This document shows positions 34,591 through 45,950 of a stretch of DNA of 64,000 bases, in pieces (position 1 is the first letter of the stretch; each line of letters starts with the position of its first letter). The stretch spans positions 13,040,640 through 13,104,639 of the forward strand of contig NC_054740.1 in the NCBI RefSeq assembly GCF_018143015.1. Reading direction: 5' to 3'. The position numbers and the translations under genes are program-made. Under the pieces are notes generated by a model. That model did no database searches, had not been told where the DNA came from, and was given only the letters and a program-made list of their open reading frames with translations. This DNA is from Lytechinus variegatus. Its lineage: Eukaryota; Echinodermata; Echinoidea; Temnopleuroida; Toxopneustidae.

Positions 34591-35163
34591 TCACTTCCCT
34601 TTTTCTTCTTTTTGCTGTGTCTCTTCCATGTCTTTCCAAGAAATCCTCGTAGTCGGAGTCATAGTATAATTCTGGAACCGGCAACGCTGCCTCTCCGGTG
34701 GGTAATGCGCCACCATTTTGTCAAACGCCCTGAACATGATGTCGACAGCGTTGCTCAGCCCGTAGACTTTAGAGTCAATCCAATATTTTTTTGGAACCAT
34801 CTGCTCCAAGTACATGTATTTCATTTGACGTTGAAGATAGTCTATAAAGGGTTTTGCGTCCAGGAGGGTTGGCCGTTTATGCATAGCCCTCGATGTGTGT
34901 AGATATATCTGTTCGATCTGTGAAACGTCTAATTCACTTACGATTTTTTTCATTACCAATCCTGGTTCGTACAATCTTTCACCATCCTTCCCTACAATGA
35001 AGTCGGGACCATATGCCGCTTTGCTAATCGCATCCATTAAGGTGATGTACTCAATGATGTGGTACAGTTCAGTAATACGCATTTCATCATTCACATGTGC
35101 GTTACTCGTACCGTAGTCTGAAGGGATTTCCATTTCCAGTGTGAATTGTTTTGGATTTCCCAT
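34591..35163 (-). CDS. Array ORF, unit 1 (190 aa, unknown domain)
   Basis: The frame begins MGNPKQFTLEMEIPSDYG and contains ITELYHIIEYITLMDAISKA, QIEQIYLHTSRAMHKRP and WIDSKVYGLSNAVDIMFRAF, then a tail QQKEEKGK and stop. The first 155 residues look like a real folded protein of mixed helices. I do not recognise the family. In the tail the sequence is also open in a second frame (ELYYDSDYEDFLERHGRD). Comparison with unit 6 suggests that second frame is the older reading, so this ORF is probably frameshifted late in its length. Whether it is expressed is unknown. Confidence 0.5.
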   Translation of the reverse strand: MGNPKQFTLEMEIPSDYGTSNAHVNDEMRITELYHIIEYITLMDAISKAAYGPDFIVGKDGERLYEPGLVMKKIVSELDVSQIEQIYLHTSRAMHKRPTLLDAKPFIDYLQRQMKYMYLEQMVPKKYWIDSKVYGLSNAVDIMFRAFDKMVAHYPPERQRCRFQNYTMTPTTRISWKDMEETQQKEEKGK

Positions 35164-35507
35164 CTCTTATAATTCGTTTTTCTTTGATCGTTATTGATTC
35201 ACCAGGCTCACCTTGAATCAATTCTTTGAGGCTATCGTGGTTGATTACCATGGAGTTAGCGGCATTTAAGGTAAAACCCCTCACTTTGCAGACGGTGTTA
35301 CCTTTATTGGTCCGATAACTATAATTCTTCGGACCACCGCAAAGCCAAGTTTGGTTGTGTTCCTGATGATTGGGATCTATCTCATCAGTAAGATCACCAA
35401 GGTAGTCCCCGGTTTTGGGATCATCGTGTTCGTGAGAAGGATCCTCTTCTCCCTCTTCCCTCTCTTCGCCTCCTGCACTTTTTTCTTTTCCTTCTGCTCT
35501 ACCTTGT

Positions 35508-36083
35508 TCACTTCCCTTTTTCTTCTTTTTGCTGTGTCTCTTCCATGTCTTTCCAAGAAATCCTCGTAGTCGGAGTCATAGTATAATTCTGGTACCGGCA
35601 ACGCTGCCTCTCCGGTGGGTAATGCGCCACCATTTTGTCAAACGCCCTGAACATGATGTCGACAGCATTGCTCAGCCCGTAGACTTTAGAGTCAATCCAA
35701 TATTTCTTTTGAACCATTTGTTCCAAATAAAACATGTATTTCTTTTGACGTTGAAGATAGTCTATAAAGGGTTTTGCGTCCAGGAGGGTTGGCCGTTTAT
35801 GCATAACCCTCGATGTGTGTAGATATATCTGTTCGATCTGTGAAACGTCTAATTCACTTACGATTTTTTTCATTACCAATCCTGGTTCGTCCAATCTTTC
35901 ACCATCCTTCCCTACAATGAAGTCGGGACCATATGCCGCTTTGCTAATCGCATCCATTAAGGTGATGTACTCAATGATGTGGTACAGTTCAGTAATACGC
36001 ATTTCATCATTCACATGTGCGTTACTCGTACCGTAGTCTGAAGGGATTTCCATTTCCAGTGTGAATTGTTTTGGATTTCCCAT
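35508..36083 (-). CDS. Array ORF, unit 2 (191 aa)
   Basis: Same product as unit 1 with a few substitutions (for example KKYMFYLEQMVQKKYW in place of MKYMYLEQMVPKKYW) and no internal stop. It keeps the same start and the same ending QQKEEKGK. Units 1 and 2 are the only ones with this frame intact from start to stop. Confidence 0.5.
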   Translation of the reverse strand: MGNPKQFTLEMEIPSDYGTSNAHVNDEMRITELYHIIEYITLMDAISKAAYGPDFIVGKDGERLDEPGLVMKKIVSELDVSQIEQIYLHTSRVMHKRPTLLDAKPFIDYLQRQKKYMFYLEQMVQKKYWIDSKVYGLSNAVDIMFRAFDKMVAHYPPERQRCRYQNYTMTPTTRISWKDMEETQQKEEKGK

Positions 36084-36436
36084 CTCTTATAATTCGTTTT
36101 TCTTTGATCGTTATTGATTCACCAGGCTCACCTTGAATCAATTCTTTGAGGCTATCATGGTTGATTACCATGGAGTTAGCGGCATTTAAGGTAAAACCCC
36201 TCACTTTGCAGACGGTGTTACCTTTATTGGTCCGATAACTATAATTCTTCGGACCACCGCAAAGCCAAGTTTGGTTGTATTCTTGATGATTGGGATCTAT
36301 CTCATCAGTAAGATCACCAAGGTAGTCCCCGGTTTTGGGATCATCGTGTTCGTGAGAAGGATCCTCTTCTTCTCCCTCTTCTTCCCTCTCCTCGCCTCCT
36401 GCACTTTTTTTTTCTTTTCCTTCTGCTCCACCTTGT

Positions 36437-37009
36437 TCACTTCCCTTTTTCTTCTTTTTGCTGGGTCTCTTCCATGTCTTTCCAAGAAATCCTCGTAGTC
36501 GGAGTCATAGTATAATTCTGGAACCGGCAACGCTGCCTCTCCGGTGGGTAATGCGCCACCATTTTGTCAAACGCCCTGAACATGATGTCGACAGCGTTGC
36601 TCAGCCCGTAGACTTTAGAGTCAATCCAATATTTCTTTTGAACCATTTGTTCCAAATACATGTATTTCTTTTGACGTTGAAGATAGTCTATAAAGGGTTT
36701 TGCGTCCAGGAGGGTTGGCCGTTTATGCATAGCCCTCGATGTGTGTAGATATATCTGTTCGTTCTATGAAACGTCTAATTCACTTACTATTTTTTTCATT
36801 ACCAATCCTGGTTCGTACAATCTTTCACCATCCTTCCCTACAATGAAGTCGGGACCATATGCCGCTTTGCTAATCGCATCCATTAAGGTGATGTACTCAA
36901 TGATGTGGTACAGTTCAGTAATACGCATTTCATCATTCACATGTGCGTTACTCGTACCGTAGTCTGAAGGGATTTCCATTTCCAGTGTGAATTGTTTTGG
37001 ATTTCCCAT
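36437..37009 (-). pseudogene. Array ORF, unit 3 (nonsense)
   Basis: Identical start and body, but the codons after SELDVS read stop-Asn in place of Gln-Ile, ending the frame at 81 residues (36764). The rest stays open from 36730 on. The break is shared with unit 4. Confidence 0.7.
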
Positions 37010-37358
37010 CTCTTATAATTCGTTTTTCTTTGATCGTTATTGATTCACCAGGCTCACCTTGAATCAATTCTTTGAGGCTATCATGGTTGATTACCATGGA
37101 GTTAGCGGCATTTAAGGTAAAACCCCTCACTTTGCAGACGGTGTTACCTTTATTGGTCCGATAACTATAATTCTTCGGACCACCGCAAAGCCAAGTTTGG
37201 TTGTATTCTTGATGATTGGGATCTATCTCATCAGTAAGATCACCAAGGTAGTCCCCGGTTTTGGGATCATCGTGTTCGTGAGAAGGATCCTCTTCTCCCT
37301 CTCCTTCCCTCTCCTCGCCTCCTGCACTTTTTTTTCTTTTCCTTCTGCTCCACCTTGT

Positions 37359-37934
37359 TCACTTCCCTTTTTCTTCTTTTTGCTGGGTCTCTTCCATGTC
37401 TTTCCAAGAAATCCTCGTAGTCGGAGTCATAGTATAATTCTGGTACCGGCAACGCTGCCTCTCCGGTGGGTAATGCGCCACCATTTTGTCAAACGCCCTG
37501 AACATGATGTCGACAGCATTGCTCAGCCCGTAGACTTTAGAGTCAATCCAATATTTCTTTTGAACCATTTGTTCCAAATAAAACATGTATTTCTTATGAC
37601 GTTGAAGATAGTCTATAAAGGGTTTTGCGTCCAGGAGGGTTGGCTGTTTATGCATAACCCTCGATGTGTGTAGATATATCTGTTCGTTCTATGAAACGTC
37701 TAATTCACTTACTATTTTTTTCATTACCAATCCTGGTTCGTACAATCTTTCACCATCCTTCCCTACAATGAAGTCGGGACCATATGCCGCTTTGCTAATC
37801 GCATCCATTAAGGTGATGTACTCAATGATGTGGTACAGTTCAGTAATACGCATTTCATCATTCACATGTGCGTTACTCGTACCGTAGTCTGAAGGGATTT
37901 CCATTTCCAGTGTGAATTGTTTTGGATTTCCCAT
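37359..37934 (-). pseudogene. Array ORF, unit 4 (same nonsense as unit 3)
   Basis: It carries the same TAG change after SELDVS as unit 3, so the pair derives from one already broken copy. It also has a unit-specific HKQPTLLD variant in place of HKRPTLLD. Confidence 0.7.
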
Positions 37935-38405
37935 CTCTTATAATTCGTTTTTCTTTGATCGTTATTGATTCACCAGGCTCACCTTGAATCAATTCTTTGA
38001 GGCTATCATGGTTGATTACCATGGAGTTAGCGGCATTTAAGGTAAAACCCCTCACTTTGCAGACGGTGTTACCTTTATTGGTCCGATAACTATAATTCTT
38101 CGGACCACCGCAAAGCCAAGTTTGGATGTATTCTTGATGATTGGGATCTATCTCATCAGTAAGATCACCAAGGTAGTCCCCGGTTTTGGGATCATCGTGT
38201 TCGTGAGAAGGATCCTCTTCTCCCTCTTCTTCCCTCTCCTCGCCTCCTGCACTTTTTTTTCTTCCTTCTGCTCCACCTTGTTCACTTCCCTTTTTCTTCT
38301 TTTTGCTGGGTCTCTTCCATGTCTTTCCAAGAAATCCTCGTAGTCGGAGTCATAGTATAATTCTGGTACCGGCAACGCTGCCTCTCCGGTGGGTAATGCG
38401 CCACC

Positions 38406-38795
38406 ATTTTGTCAAACGCCCTGAAAATGATGTCGACATCATTGCTCAGCCCGTAGACTTTAGAGTCAATCCAATATTTCTTTTGAACCATCTGTTCCAA
38501 ATAAAACATGTATTTCATTTGACGTTGAAGATTGAAGATTTTGTCAAACGCCCTGAACATGATGTCGACAGCGTTGCTCAGCCCGTAGACTTAAGAGTCA
38601 ATCCAATATTTCTTTTGAACCATCTGTTCCAAATAAAACATGTATTTCATTTGACGTTGAAGATTGAAGATTTTGTCAAACGCCCTGAACATGATGTCGA
38701 CAGCGTTGCTCAGCCCGTAGACTTTAGAGTCAATCCAATATTTCTTTGGAACCATCTGCTCCAAATACATGTATTTCATTTGACGTTGAAGATAA
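38406..38795 (-). repeat. 132-bp triplication inside unit 5
   Basis: TTTTGTCAAACGCCCTGAA recurs at 38407, 38539 and 38671, exactly 132 bases apart. The frame stays open through all three copies on the minus strand, since 132 is a multiple of three, duplicating the KKYWIDSKVYGLSNAVDIMF segment. The middle copy has a TTAAGAGTC change that introduces a stop. Confidence 0.85.
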
Positions 38796-38978
38796 AGGGT
38801 TTTGCGTCCAGGAGGGTTGGCCGTTTATGCATAGCCCTCGATGTGTGTAGATATATCTGTTCGATCTGTGAAACGTCTAATTCACTTACTATTTTTCCAT
38901 TACCAATCCTGTTTCGTACAATCTTTCACCATCCTTCCCTACAATGAAGTATGGGCCATATGCCGCTTATAATTATAA

Positions 38979-39627
38979 TTATCTTATAATTCGTTTTTCT
39001 TTGATCGTTATTGATTCACCAGGCTCACCTTGAATCAATTCTTTGAGGCTATCGTGGTTGATTACCATGGAGTTAGCGGCATTTAAGGTAAAACCCCTCA
39101 CTTTGCAGACGGTGTTACCTTTATTGGTCCGATAACTATAATTCTTCGGACCACCGCAATGCCAAGTTTGGTTGTGTTCTTGATGATTGGGATCTATCTC
39201 ATCAGTAAGATCACCAAGGTAGTCCCCGGTTTTGTGATCATTGTGTTCTTGAGAAGGATCCTCTTCTCCCTCTCTTCGCCTCCTGCACTTTTTCTTTTCC
39301 TTCTCCTCCACTTTGTTCCACTTCCCTTTTTCTTCTTTTTGCTGGATATCGTACATGTCTTTCCAAGAAATCCTCGTAGTCGGAGTCATAGTATAATTCT
39401 GGAACCGGCAACGCTGCCTCTAGATCATCATTATCTGGTTGGTAATAATGCGCCATCATTTTGTCAAACTCCCTGAACATGATGTCGACAGTGTTGCTCA
39501 GCCCGTAGACTTTAGAGTCACTCCAATATTTCTTTTGAACCATCTGCTCCAAATACATGTATTTCATCTGACGTTGAAGATAGTCTATAAATGGTTTTGC
39601 GTCCAGGGGGGTTGGCCGTTTATGCAT
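38979..39627 (-). pseudogene. Unit 6 of the array (diverged, frame differs)
   Basis: Here the frame from AKPFIDYLQRQMKYMYLEQM runs through MMAHYYQPDNDDLEAALP into ELYYDSDYEDFLERH without a shift. The other units lack the QPDNDDLE codons and change frame at this point. A second frame (39389-38979) joins KDMYDIQQKEEKGK to the LGDLTDEI...GGPKNYSY segment. This unit best records the order of parts before the array was amplified. Confidence 0.6.
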
Positions 39628-39760
39628 AGCCCTCGATGTGTGTAGATATATCTGTTCGAAATGTGGAACGTCTAATTACCAATCCTGGATGGTACAATCA
39701 TTCACCATCCTCCCCTACAATAAAGTCGGGCCATGCCGCTTTGCTAATCGCATCCATTAA

Positions 39761-40362
39761 AGGTCAAGTCCACCTCAGAAAAATGTTGATTTGAATCAAT
39801 AGAGAAAAATCTAACAAGCACAATGCTGAAAATGTCATAAAAATCGGATGTAAAATAAGAAAGTTGTGACATTTCAAAATTTCGCTTATTTTTAACAAAA
39901 TAGCCATATGAACGAGCCAGTTACATCCAAATGAGGGAGTCGATGATGTCACTCACTCACTATTTCTTTTGTTTTTATTGTTTGAATTATACATTATTTC
40001 AGTTTTTACGAATTTGATGATTAGGACCTCCTCGTTTGAAGCACAAAATGTTAAAATAATGGAATTCCACGTGTTCAGGAAGGAATGAAACTTCATTTCA
40101 CATGACAATGACGAGAAATTCAATTTATTACATATTTCATATAATAAAATACAAAAGAAATAGTGAGTGAGTGATGTCATCAGTTCCCTCATTTGCACAT
40201 CGACCGAGATGTGCATATAACTGTTTTGTGAAATGAAGCGAAACTTTAAAATGTCATAACTTTCTTATTTTACATCCGATTTTGATGAAATTTTCAGTGT
40301 TATGTTTGTTGATTTTTTCTCTTTTTATTCAAATCAAGTTTTTGTTGGGGTGGACTTGTCCT
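39761..40362. mobile_element. piggyBac-type MITE, copy 2 (inside unit 6)
   Basis: The ends AGGTCAAGTCCACC and GGTGGACTTGTCCT are flanked by TTAA at 39757-39760 and 40363-40366. Removing the element and one TTAA rejoins CGCATCCATTAAGGTGATG exactly as in units 1-4. Long internal complementarity is seen as in copy 1. Confidence 0.93.
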
Positions 40363-40605
40363 TTAAGGTGATGTACTCAATGATGTGGTACAGTTCAGTA
40401 ATACGCATTTCATCATTCACATGTGCGTTACACGTAAAGTAGTCTGAAGGGATTTCCATGTCAACTTGTAAGATTGCAAACTAAGAGAATGATATTTGAC
40501 GTAGGTCTATCCCTAGTTCGAAATTTCGAATCGTAAATGATATTCACTGTGTGATGATTGTTTATAACTTTATCGAGAGATAATGAGGGTGCGCTGCGTG
40601 GAAAT

Positions 40606-41090
40606 GTCAACATTTTAGGGTGGACTTGACGGTCCCCGCATCGTGCAAAATATTTACTCTCCATTTTGAATTCTATTGTTTCATATCGATGACAAAAGAA
40701 AGGATGATTCCATCGGCTCTATCGGTAAACTAGAACCTACCATGAATAGATCCAAGTGGGATCGTGGTTAAGTGCCGAGAGGAAAGGTCAACATTTTAGG
40801 GTGGACTTGACGGTCCCTGCATCGTGAAAAACATTTACTCTCCATTTTAAATTCTATTGTTTCATACCGATAACAAAAGAAAGGATTATTCCATCGGCTC
40901 TATCGGTAAACTAGAACCTACCATGAATAGATTCAAGTTGGATCGTGGTTAAGTGCCGAGAGGAAAGGTCAACATTTTAGGGTGGACTTGAAGGTCCCCG
41001 CATCGTGATAAACATTTACTTTCCATTTTAAATTCTATTGTTTCATACCGATGATAAAAGAAAGGATGATTCCATCGGCACTATCGATAA
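40606..41090. repeat. 181-bp tandem repeat, 2.7 copies
   Basis: GTCAACATTTTAGGGTGGAC starts at 40606, 40787 and 40968, a period of exactly 181. Units include CCATCGGCTCTATCGGTAAA and GAATAGATCCAAG. Divergence is a few percent by eye. No coding signal. Confidence 0.88.
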
Positions 41091-41098
41091 GAGTTTAA

Positions 41099-41688
41099 AG
41101 TCAAGTCCACCTCAGAAAAATGTTGATTTTAATCGATAGAGAAAATCAGACAAGCATAATACTGTAAATTTCATCAAAATCGGATGTAAAATAAGAAAGT
41201 TATGACATTTCAAAGTTTCCCTTATTTCTAACAAAATAGTTATATGAACGAGCCAGTTACATCCAAATGAGAGAGAGTCGATGATGTCACTCACTCACTA
41301 TTTGTGTTTTATTGTTTGAATTATACAATATTTCAATTTTTACGAATTGATGATTAGGACCTCCTTGCCTGAAGCACAAAATGTTAAAATAATGGAATTC
41401 CACGTGTTCAGGGAGGAATGAAACTTCATTTCACATGACAATGACGAAAAAATAAAAATATTTCATATAATAAAATACAAAAGAAATAGTGAGTGAGTGA
41501 TGTCATCAGTTCCCTCATTTGCATACCGACCGAGATGTGCATATAACTGTTTAGTGAAATGAAGCGAAACTTTAAAATGTCATAACTTTCTTATTTTACA
41601 TCTGATTTTGATGAAATTTTCAATGTTATGCTTGTTGAATTTTTCTCTTTTTATTCAAATCAAGTTTTTGTTGGGGTGGACTTGTCCT
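41099..41688. mobile_element. piggyBac-type MITE, copy 3
   Basis: Ends AGTCAAGTCCACC and GGTGGACTTGTCCT with TTAA at 41095-41098 and 41689-41692. The body closely matches copies 1 and 2 (GTGAGTGAGTGATGTCATCAG words). Confidence 0.9.
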
Positions 41689-42018
41689 TTAAGGTTGCTA
41701 TCTGTGACATCTACTATGAGCTCTAGAATTTTTTAATGTCAAAATATCTCGCCATGACCCAATGGAACTATACAATTATTTTTAGTTCCAAAATTACGAG
41801 TCGTATGCTTAGCCCTTCGAGGACAGAGGTGTTAATTCATTATTTTAGTTCCAATTTTTTTCCGACCAATGGTCACGTGGATGCTGCTGCTAGGTTGTTC
41901 CAATTCTCCCGCCCGGCCATCATTCGGGTCCCATTGTGACCTTTATTATAATATTCTCTCACGTTCACGTAGGCATGGTAGGTATTGTTGAAAGTTTTCA
42001 CAACGGCAAAACGCTTAC

Positions 42019-42129
42019 CCCCGATGAGCCAATAGGAACGGCGTGGACATCTTCGGGAAGTCCTTCAACTTCTCCAACATCAGCTTCATACACGGAGTCT
42101 GGGATATTGGAGGGAATCTCAGACTTCAG
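42019..42129 (-). CDS. Possible exon of a minus-strand gene (37 codons)
   Basis: It is bounded by ...AGAAACAG acceptor and CGGGG|GTAAGCG donor on the minus strand, 111 bases long, open in phase 0: LKSEIPSNIPDSVYEADVGE, then VEGLPEDVHAVPIGSSG. The donor is strong and the polypyrimidine tract is poor. No family is recognised. Confidence 0.33.
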
Positions 42130-42379
42130 CTGTTTCTATGCATTCTTCGCTGTAGCTGATCTTTCTTACCATATCGACGGGCTGTTAAAGTCAATGAAAC
42201 AATAATAATAATAAATAATAATAACCGTACAAACGTAATTTTGTGAAGGTCAACAGTTAAACAATGATTATTTTCCAGTGATAGATCTGTCATCAGATTG
42301 ATTTTTACACACTTATCACATTCACCCTCATAAACACACACACAGACATTCACCCCAAAATCATAGTGTAACACTTATA

Positions 42380-45300
42380 GTAGACCGGCCAAACCTCAAA
42401 AAGTGCTCTAGATAAGGATTCGACGGCAAAATTTGTTAATGCTTGGCATCCCAGCTAATAGTCTTGCAAAAATACCCAGGAATAGCGTACGGGCGGATGC
42501 CAAGCGCAATTTTGCGTGAAAGTGTCATTTTTAGCGTAAAATCTGAAAGACTGTCGAAAATCACGCATTTTGATATTTTGACGGATTATCATCATATTTT
42601 TGATTATCTTTGATATGAAATTATTTTTATTCAGAATTTCAAATTATAAGTCTACTAAATATGCATTTCAAATTTGAATATTACACACACACATATGGCA
42701 CAGGGAAACATAAAACCGCGATTTCCTCGAAATAAAAGTTTGTGAAAACGATCAATAGTTTGAAGTTTTTTTACGCAACATAAATTCATCGATTTAAATG
42801 CGTTTATCCATCGGATGTATAGTAAATGTCCTAGTGCCACAAATATTAAAAGAATTTTCAAGTAAGATGGTAGATATCTCATTTTATGTTATCCGAAAGG
42901 AGACAATGTGCATTTTACCAGGTGCGCATTTTGAAAGAAAACTGAAAATACCGTACATTATGTACATAATTACATGTATAAGTACATACTAAATCGAGTT
43001 TTTATTTACATGTATAAGTCCATAATAAAGCGAGTTTTTAATTGGATAGCACAATTTGTCAATTCCTTGCATCCCAGCTAAAAGTCTTGCGGAAATACTG
43101 AGGAATAGCGTACGGGCGGATGCCAAGTGCACTTTTGCGTGAAAGTATCATTTTTAGCGTAAAATCTGAAAGACTGTTGAAAATCACGCATTTTAATATT
43201 TTGACGGATTATCATCATATTTTTTATTATCTTTGATATGGAATTGTTTTTATTCAGAATTTCAAATTATAAGTCTACTAAATATGCATTTCAAATTTGA
43301 ATATTACACACACATATATGGCAATATGAAATATAAAATCGTGATTTACTCAAAATAAAGGTTTTTAAAAATTATTAATGGTATAATGTTTGTGTTCCGC
43401 ATCTCAATTTCGTCAAGATTTAGTGCTATTACCGAATAAATACTTGATAATTGTTGTTATGTCACATATAGTGAAAACAAATACTGAAATAAGATGCAAG
43501 ATATATATCATTTAATGTTATATATGCGAAATATAACAATGCACATTATTTTTTCAGACGCGCATTTCTGATAAAAAAATAAACAGCGCACAATATTAGA
43601 TCGATATTATAAGTGCGATACTCGTCATGATATTATATAGGATTATGTTTGCTTTTGTAGAGTTCGATCTTCTTGATATTTCCACGAATGAATTGGTGCT
43701 GAACTTAATTCTACCTGTGGCGATATTCAGAAATAGGTCTGATATTTAATTTGCCGTTACCATGGTAGCATTAATTTTACAGGAATATCTACATGTATAT
43801 CCAAAATCATAGAAAACATACATGTATGAATAAAGCGATTGAACTAGCATTTTTAAACCACTCTGTCAATCTACATTTTACTTCAGTTATTTGATTATCA
43901 AAGTATATTAAAAAAATGGCCGTTGCACGGCAGTACCTATTTTTTGTCTCGCCGGCATAGCAGAGCAGGACTAAAGGAGCCACTTCTCCGGTTGAGGTGA
44001 TTGAAAAGAGAAAAAAATCCAATAAGCATTACACTGAAAATTGACAGAGTGGTTTAAAAATGCTAGTTCAATCGCTTTATTCATACATGTATGTTTTCTA
44101 TGATTTTGGATATACATGTAGATATTCCTGTAAAATTAATGCTACCATGGTAACGGCAAATTAAATATCAGACCTATTTCTGAATATCGCCACAGGTAGA
44201 ATTAAGTTCAGCACCAATTCATTCGTGGAAATATCAAGAAGATCGAACTCTACAAAAGCAAACATAATCCTATATAATATCATGACGAGTATCGCACTGA
44301 TAATATCGATCTAATATTGTGCGCTGTTTATTTTTTTATCAGAAATGCGCGTCTGAAAAAATAATGTGCATTGTTATATTTCGCATATATAACATTAAAT
44401 GATATATATCTTGCATCTTATTTCAGTATTTGTTTTCACTATATGTGACATAACAACAATTATCAAGTATTTATTCGGTAATAGCACTAAATCTTGACGA
44501 AATTGAGATGCGGAACACAAACATTATACCATTAATAATTTTTAAAAACCTTTATTTTGAGTAAATCACGATTTTATATTTCATATTGCCATATATGTGT
44601 GTGTAATATTCAAATTTGAAATGCATATTTAGTAGACTTATAATTTGAAATTCTGAATAAAAACAATTCCATATCAAAGATAATAAAAAATATGATGATT
44701 ATCCGTCAAAATATTAAAATGCGTGATTTTCAACAGTCTTTCAGATTTTACGCTAAAAATGATACTTTCACGCAAAAGTGCACTTGGCATCCGCCCGTAC
44801 GCTATTCCTCAGTATTTCCGCAAGACTTTTAGCTGGGATGCAAGGAATTGACAAATTGTGCTATCCAATTAAAAACTCGCTTTATTATGGACTTATACAT
44901 GTAAATAAAAACTCGATTTAGTATGTACTTATACATGTAATTATGTACATAATGTACGGTATTTTCAATTTTTCTTTCAAAATGCGCACTTGGTAAAATG
45001 CACATTGTCTCCTTTCGGATAACATAAAATGAGATATCAACCATCTTACTTGAAAATTCTTTTAATATTTGTGGCACTAGGACATTTACTATACATCCGA
45101 TGGATAAACGCATTTAAATCGATGAATTTATGCTGCGTAAAAAAACTTCAAACTATTGATAGTTTTCACAAACTTTTATTTCGAGGAAATCGCGGTTTTA
45201 TGTTTCCCTGTGCCATATGTGTGTGTGTAATATTCAAATTTGAAATGCATATTTAGTAGACTTATAATTTGAAATTCCGAAAAAAAATAATTTCATATTA

Positions 45301-45531
45301 AAGATAATAAAAAATATGATGATAATCCGTCAAAATATCAAAATGCGTGATTTTCGACAGTCCTTCAGATTTTACGCTAAAAATGACACTTTCACGCAAA
45401 ATTGCGCTTGGCATCCGCCCGTACGCTATTCCTGGGTATTTTTGCAAGACTTTTAGCTGGGATGCCAAGCATTAGCAAGCATTAACAAATTTTGCCGTCC
45501 AAAGTATAAAAAATCGTTTTGGCCGGTCTAC
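42380..45531. mobile_element. 3.15-kb near-perfect palindromic element
   Basis: Left arm 42380-43870 and right arm 44040-45531 are reverse complements with few differences, separated by a 169-base loop. The ends GTAGACCGGCCAAA and TTTTGGCCGGTCTAC are followed by TA on both sides, consistent with a TA target as used by Tc1/mariner-type transposases. Each arm contains two direct copies, about 623 bases apart, of a module with AATAGCGTACGGGCGGATGC. The loop includes a fragment of the GTCTCGCCGGCATAGCAGAG repeat. The small frames in the arms have no family resemblance. Confidence 0.88.
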
Positions 45532-45673
45532 TATTACCGGTGTTGCTTTTCTCTTCATATCTTGTGTGTAGACTGGAGTTGGTGCCCCCTTCAGAAAAGT
45601 GAAAGGTGTCCTTGGTGTAAGGGACAGTTTCCTTAGTCGGGCTCCAGACCCTCGGGTAAATATACTAGTAAGG

Positions 45674-45950
45674 TATCATAGGTTTCTGCTCCATAGATGG
45701 TCACGATGTTCAGACAATCTTGTCACCTCATGTGCACTGTCTTTGCTGGAGTCCCGGCTGGAGTCCTCGTCAGCATATCGGTCTTTCCCATAGCATGCAG
45801 AGTATTGTTGTAATAAGTCCGGTTCCAACTGAAGGCCACCTGCCACACTTCTTTTATTTCTCTTGCACAGGATGGTACAGGTGTTTTGGGTGTTGTTTGC
45901 CATGAAGATATGAGGGAGAAGTACGTCATACATAGGTTTTCTTTGTCTTC
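45674..45950 (-). CDS. Possible terminal exon of a minus-strand gene
   Basis: The minus-strand frame reads QRKPMYDVLLPHIFMANNTQ, NTCTILCKRNKRSVAGGLQL and a Ser/Asp-rich end (EDSSRDSSKDSAHEVTRLSE) with TGA after LWSRNL. Codon choice and composition look protein-like and the frame closes naturally. No domain is recognised. It lies beside the right edge of the palindrome. Confidence 0.35.

Larger units (their letters stand above)
34217..40459 (-). repeat. Tandem array of ~922-bp coding-like units (six, last interrupted)
   Basis: The landmark GTGTGAATTGTTTT starts units at 34217, 35139, 36059, 36985 and 37910 (periods 922, 920, 926, 925). The fifth unit carries an internal 132-bp triplication and is truncated near 38980. 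A sixth, more diverged unit runs to 39760, is split by a TTAA MITE and finishes at 40363-40459. Units 1-5 are nearly identical, implying recent duplication or homogenisation; unit 6 looks oldest. All coding-like frames are on the minus strand. Confidence 0.9.

Noticed and set aside
37197..37673. + strand 158-codon frame beginning MVVFLMIGIYLISK
   Set aside because: The same hydrophobic start recurs in each unit as the complement of the acidic minus-strand segment. It is a shadow, not a membrane protein.
38303..38947. Longest + strand open frame (214 codons)
   Set aside because: It is the antisense of the 922-bp array; its length comes from the 132-bp in-frame triplication. The minus strand shows the recognisable protein-like sequence.
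44829..45256. Frames repeated in both palindrome arms (MRLSIGCIVNVLVPQ and RYQPSYLKILLIF)
   Set aside because: They appear at both arms and on opposite strands of the same DNA, with no domain, start context or codon bias. They are kept only by arm identity.
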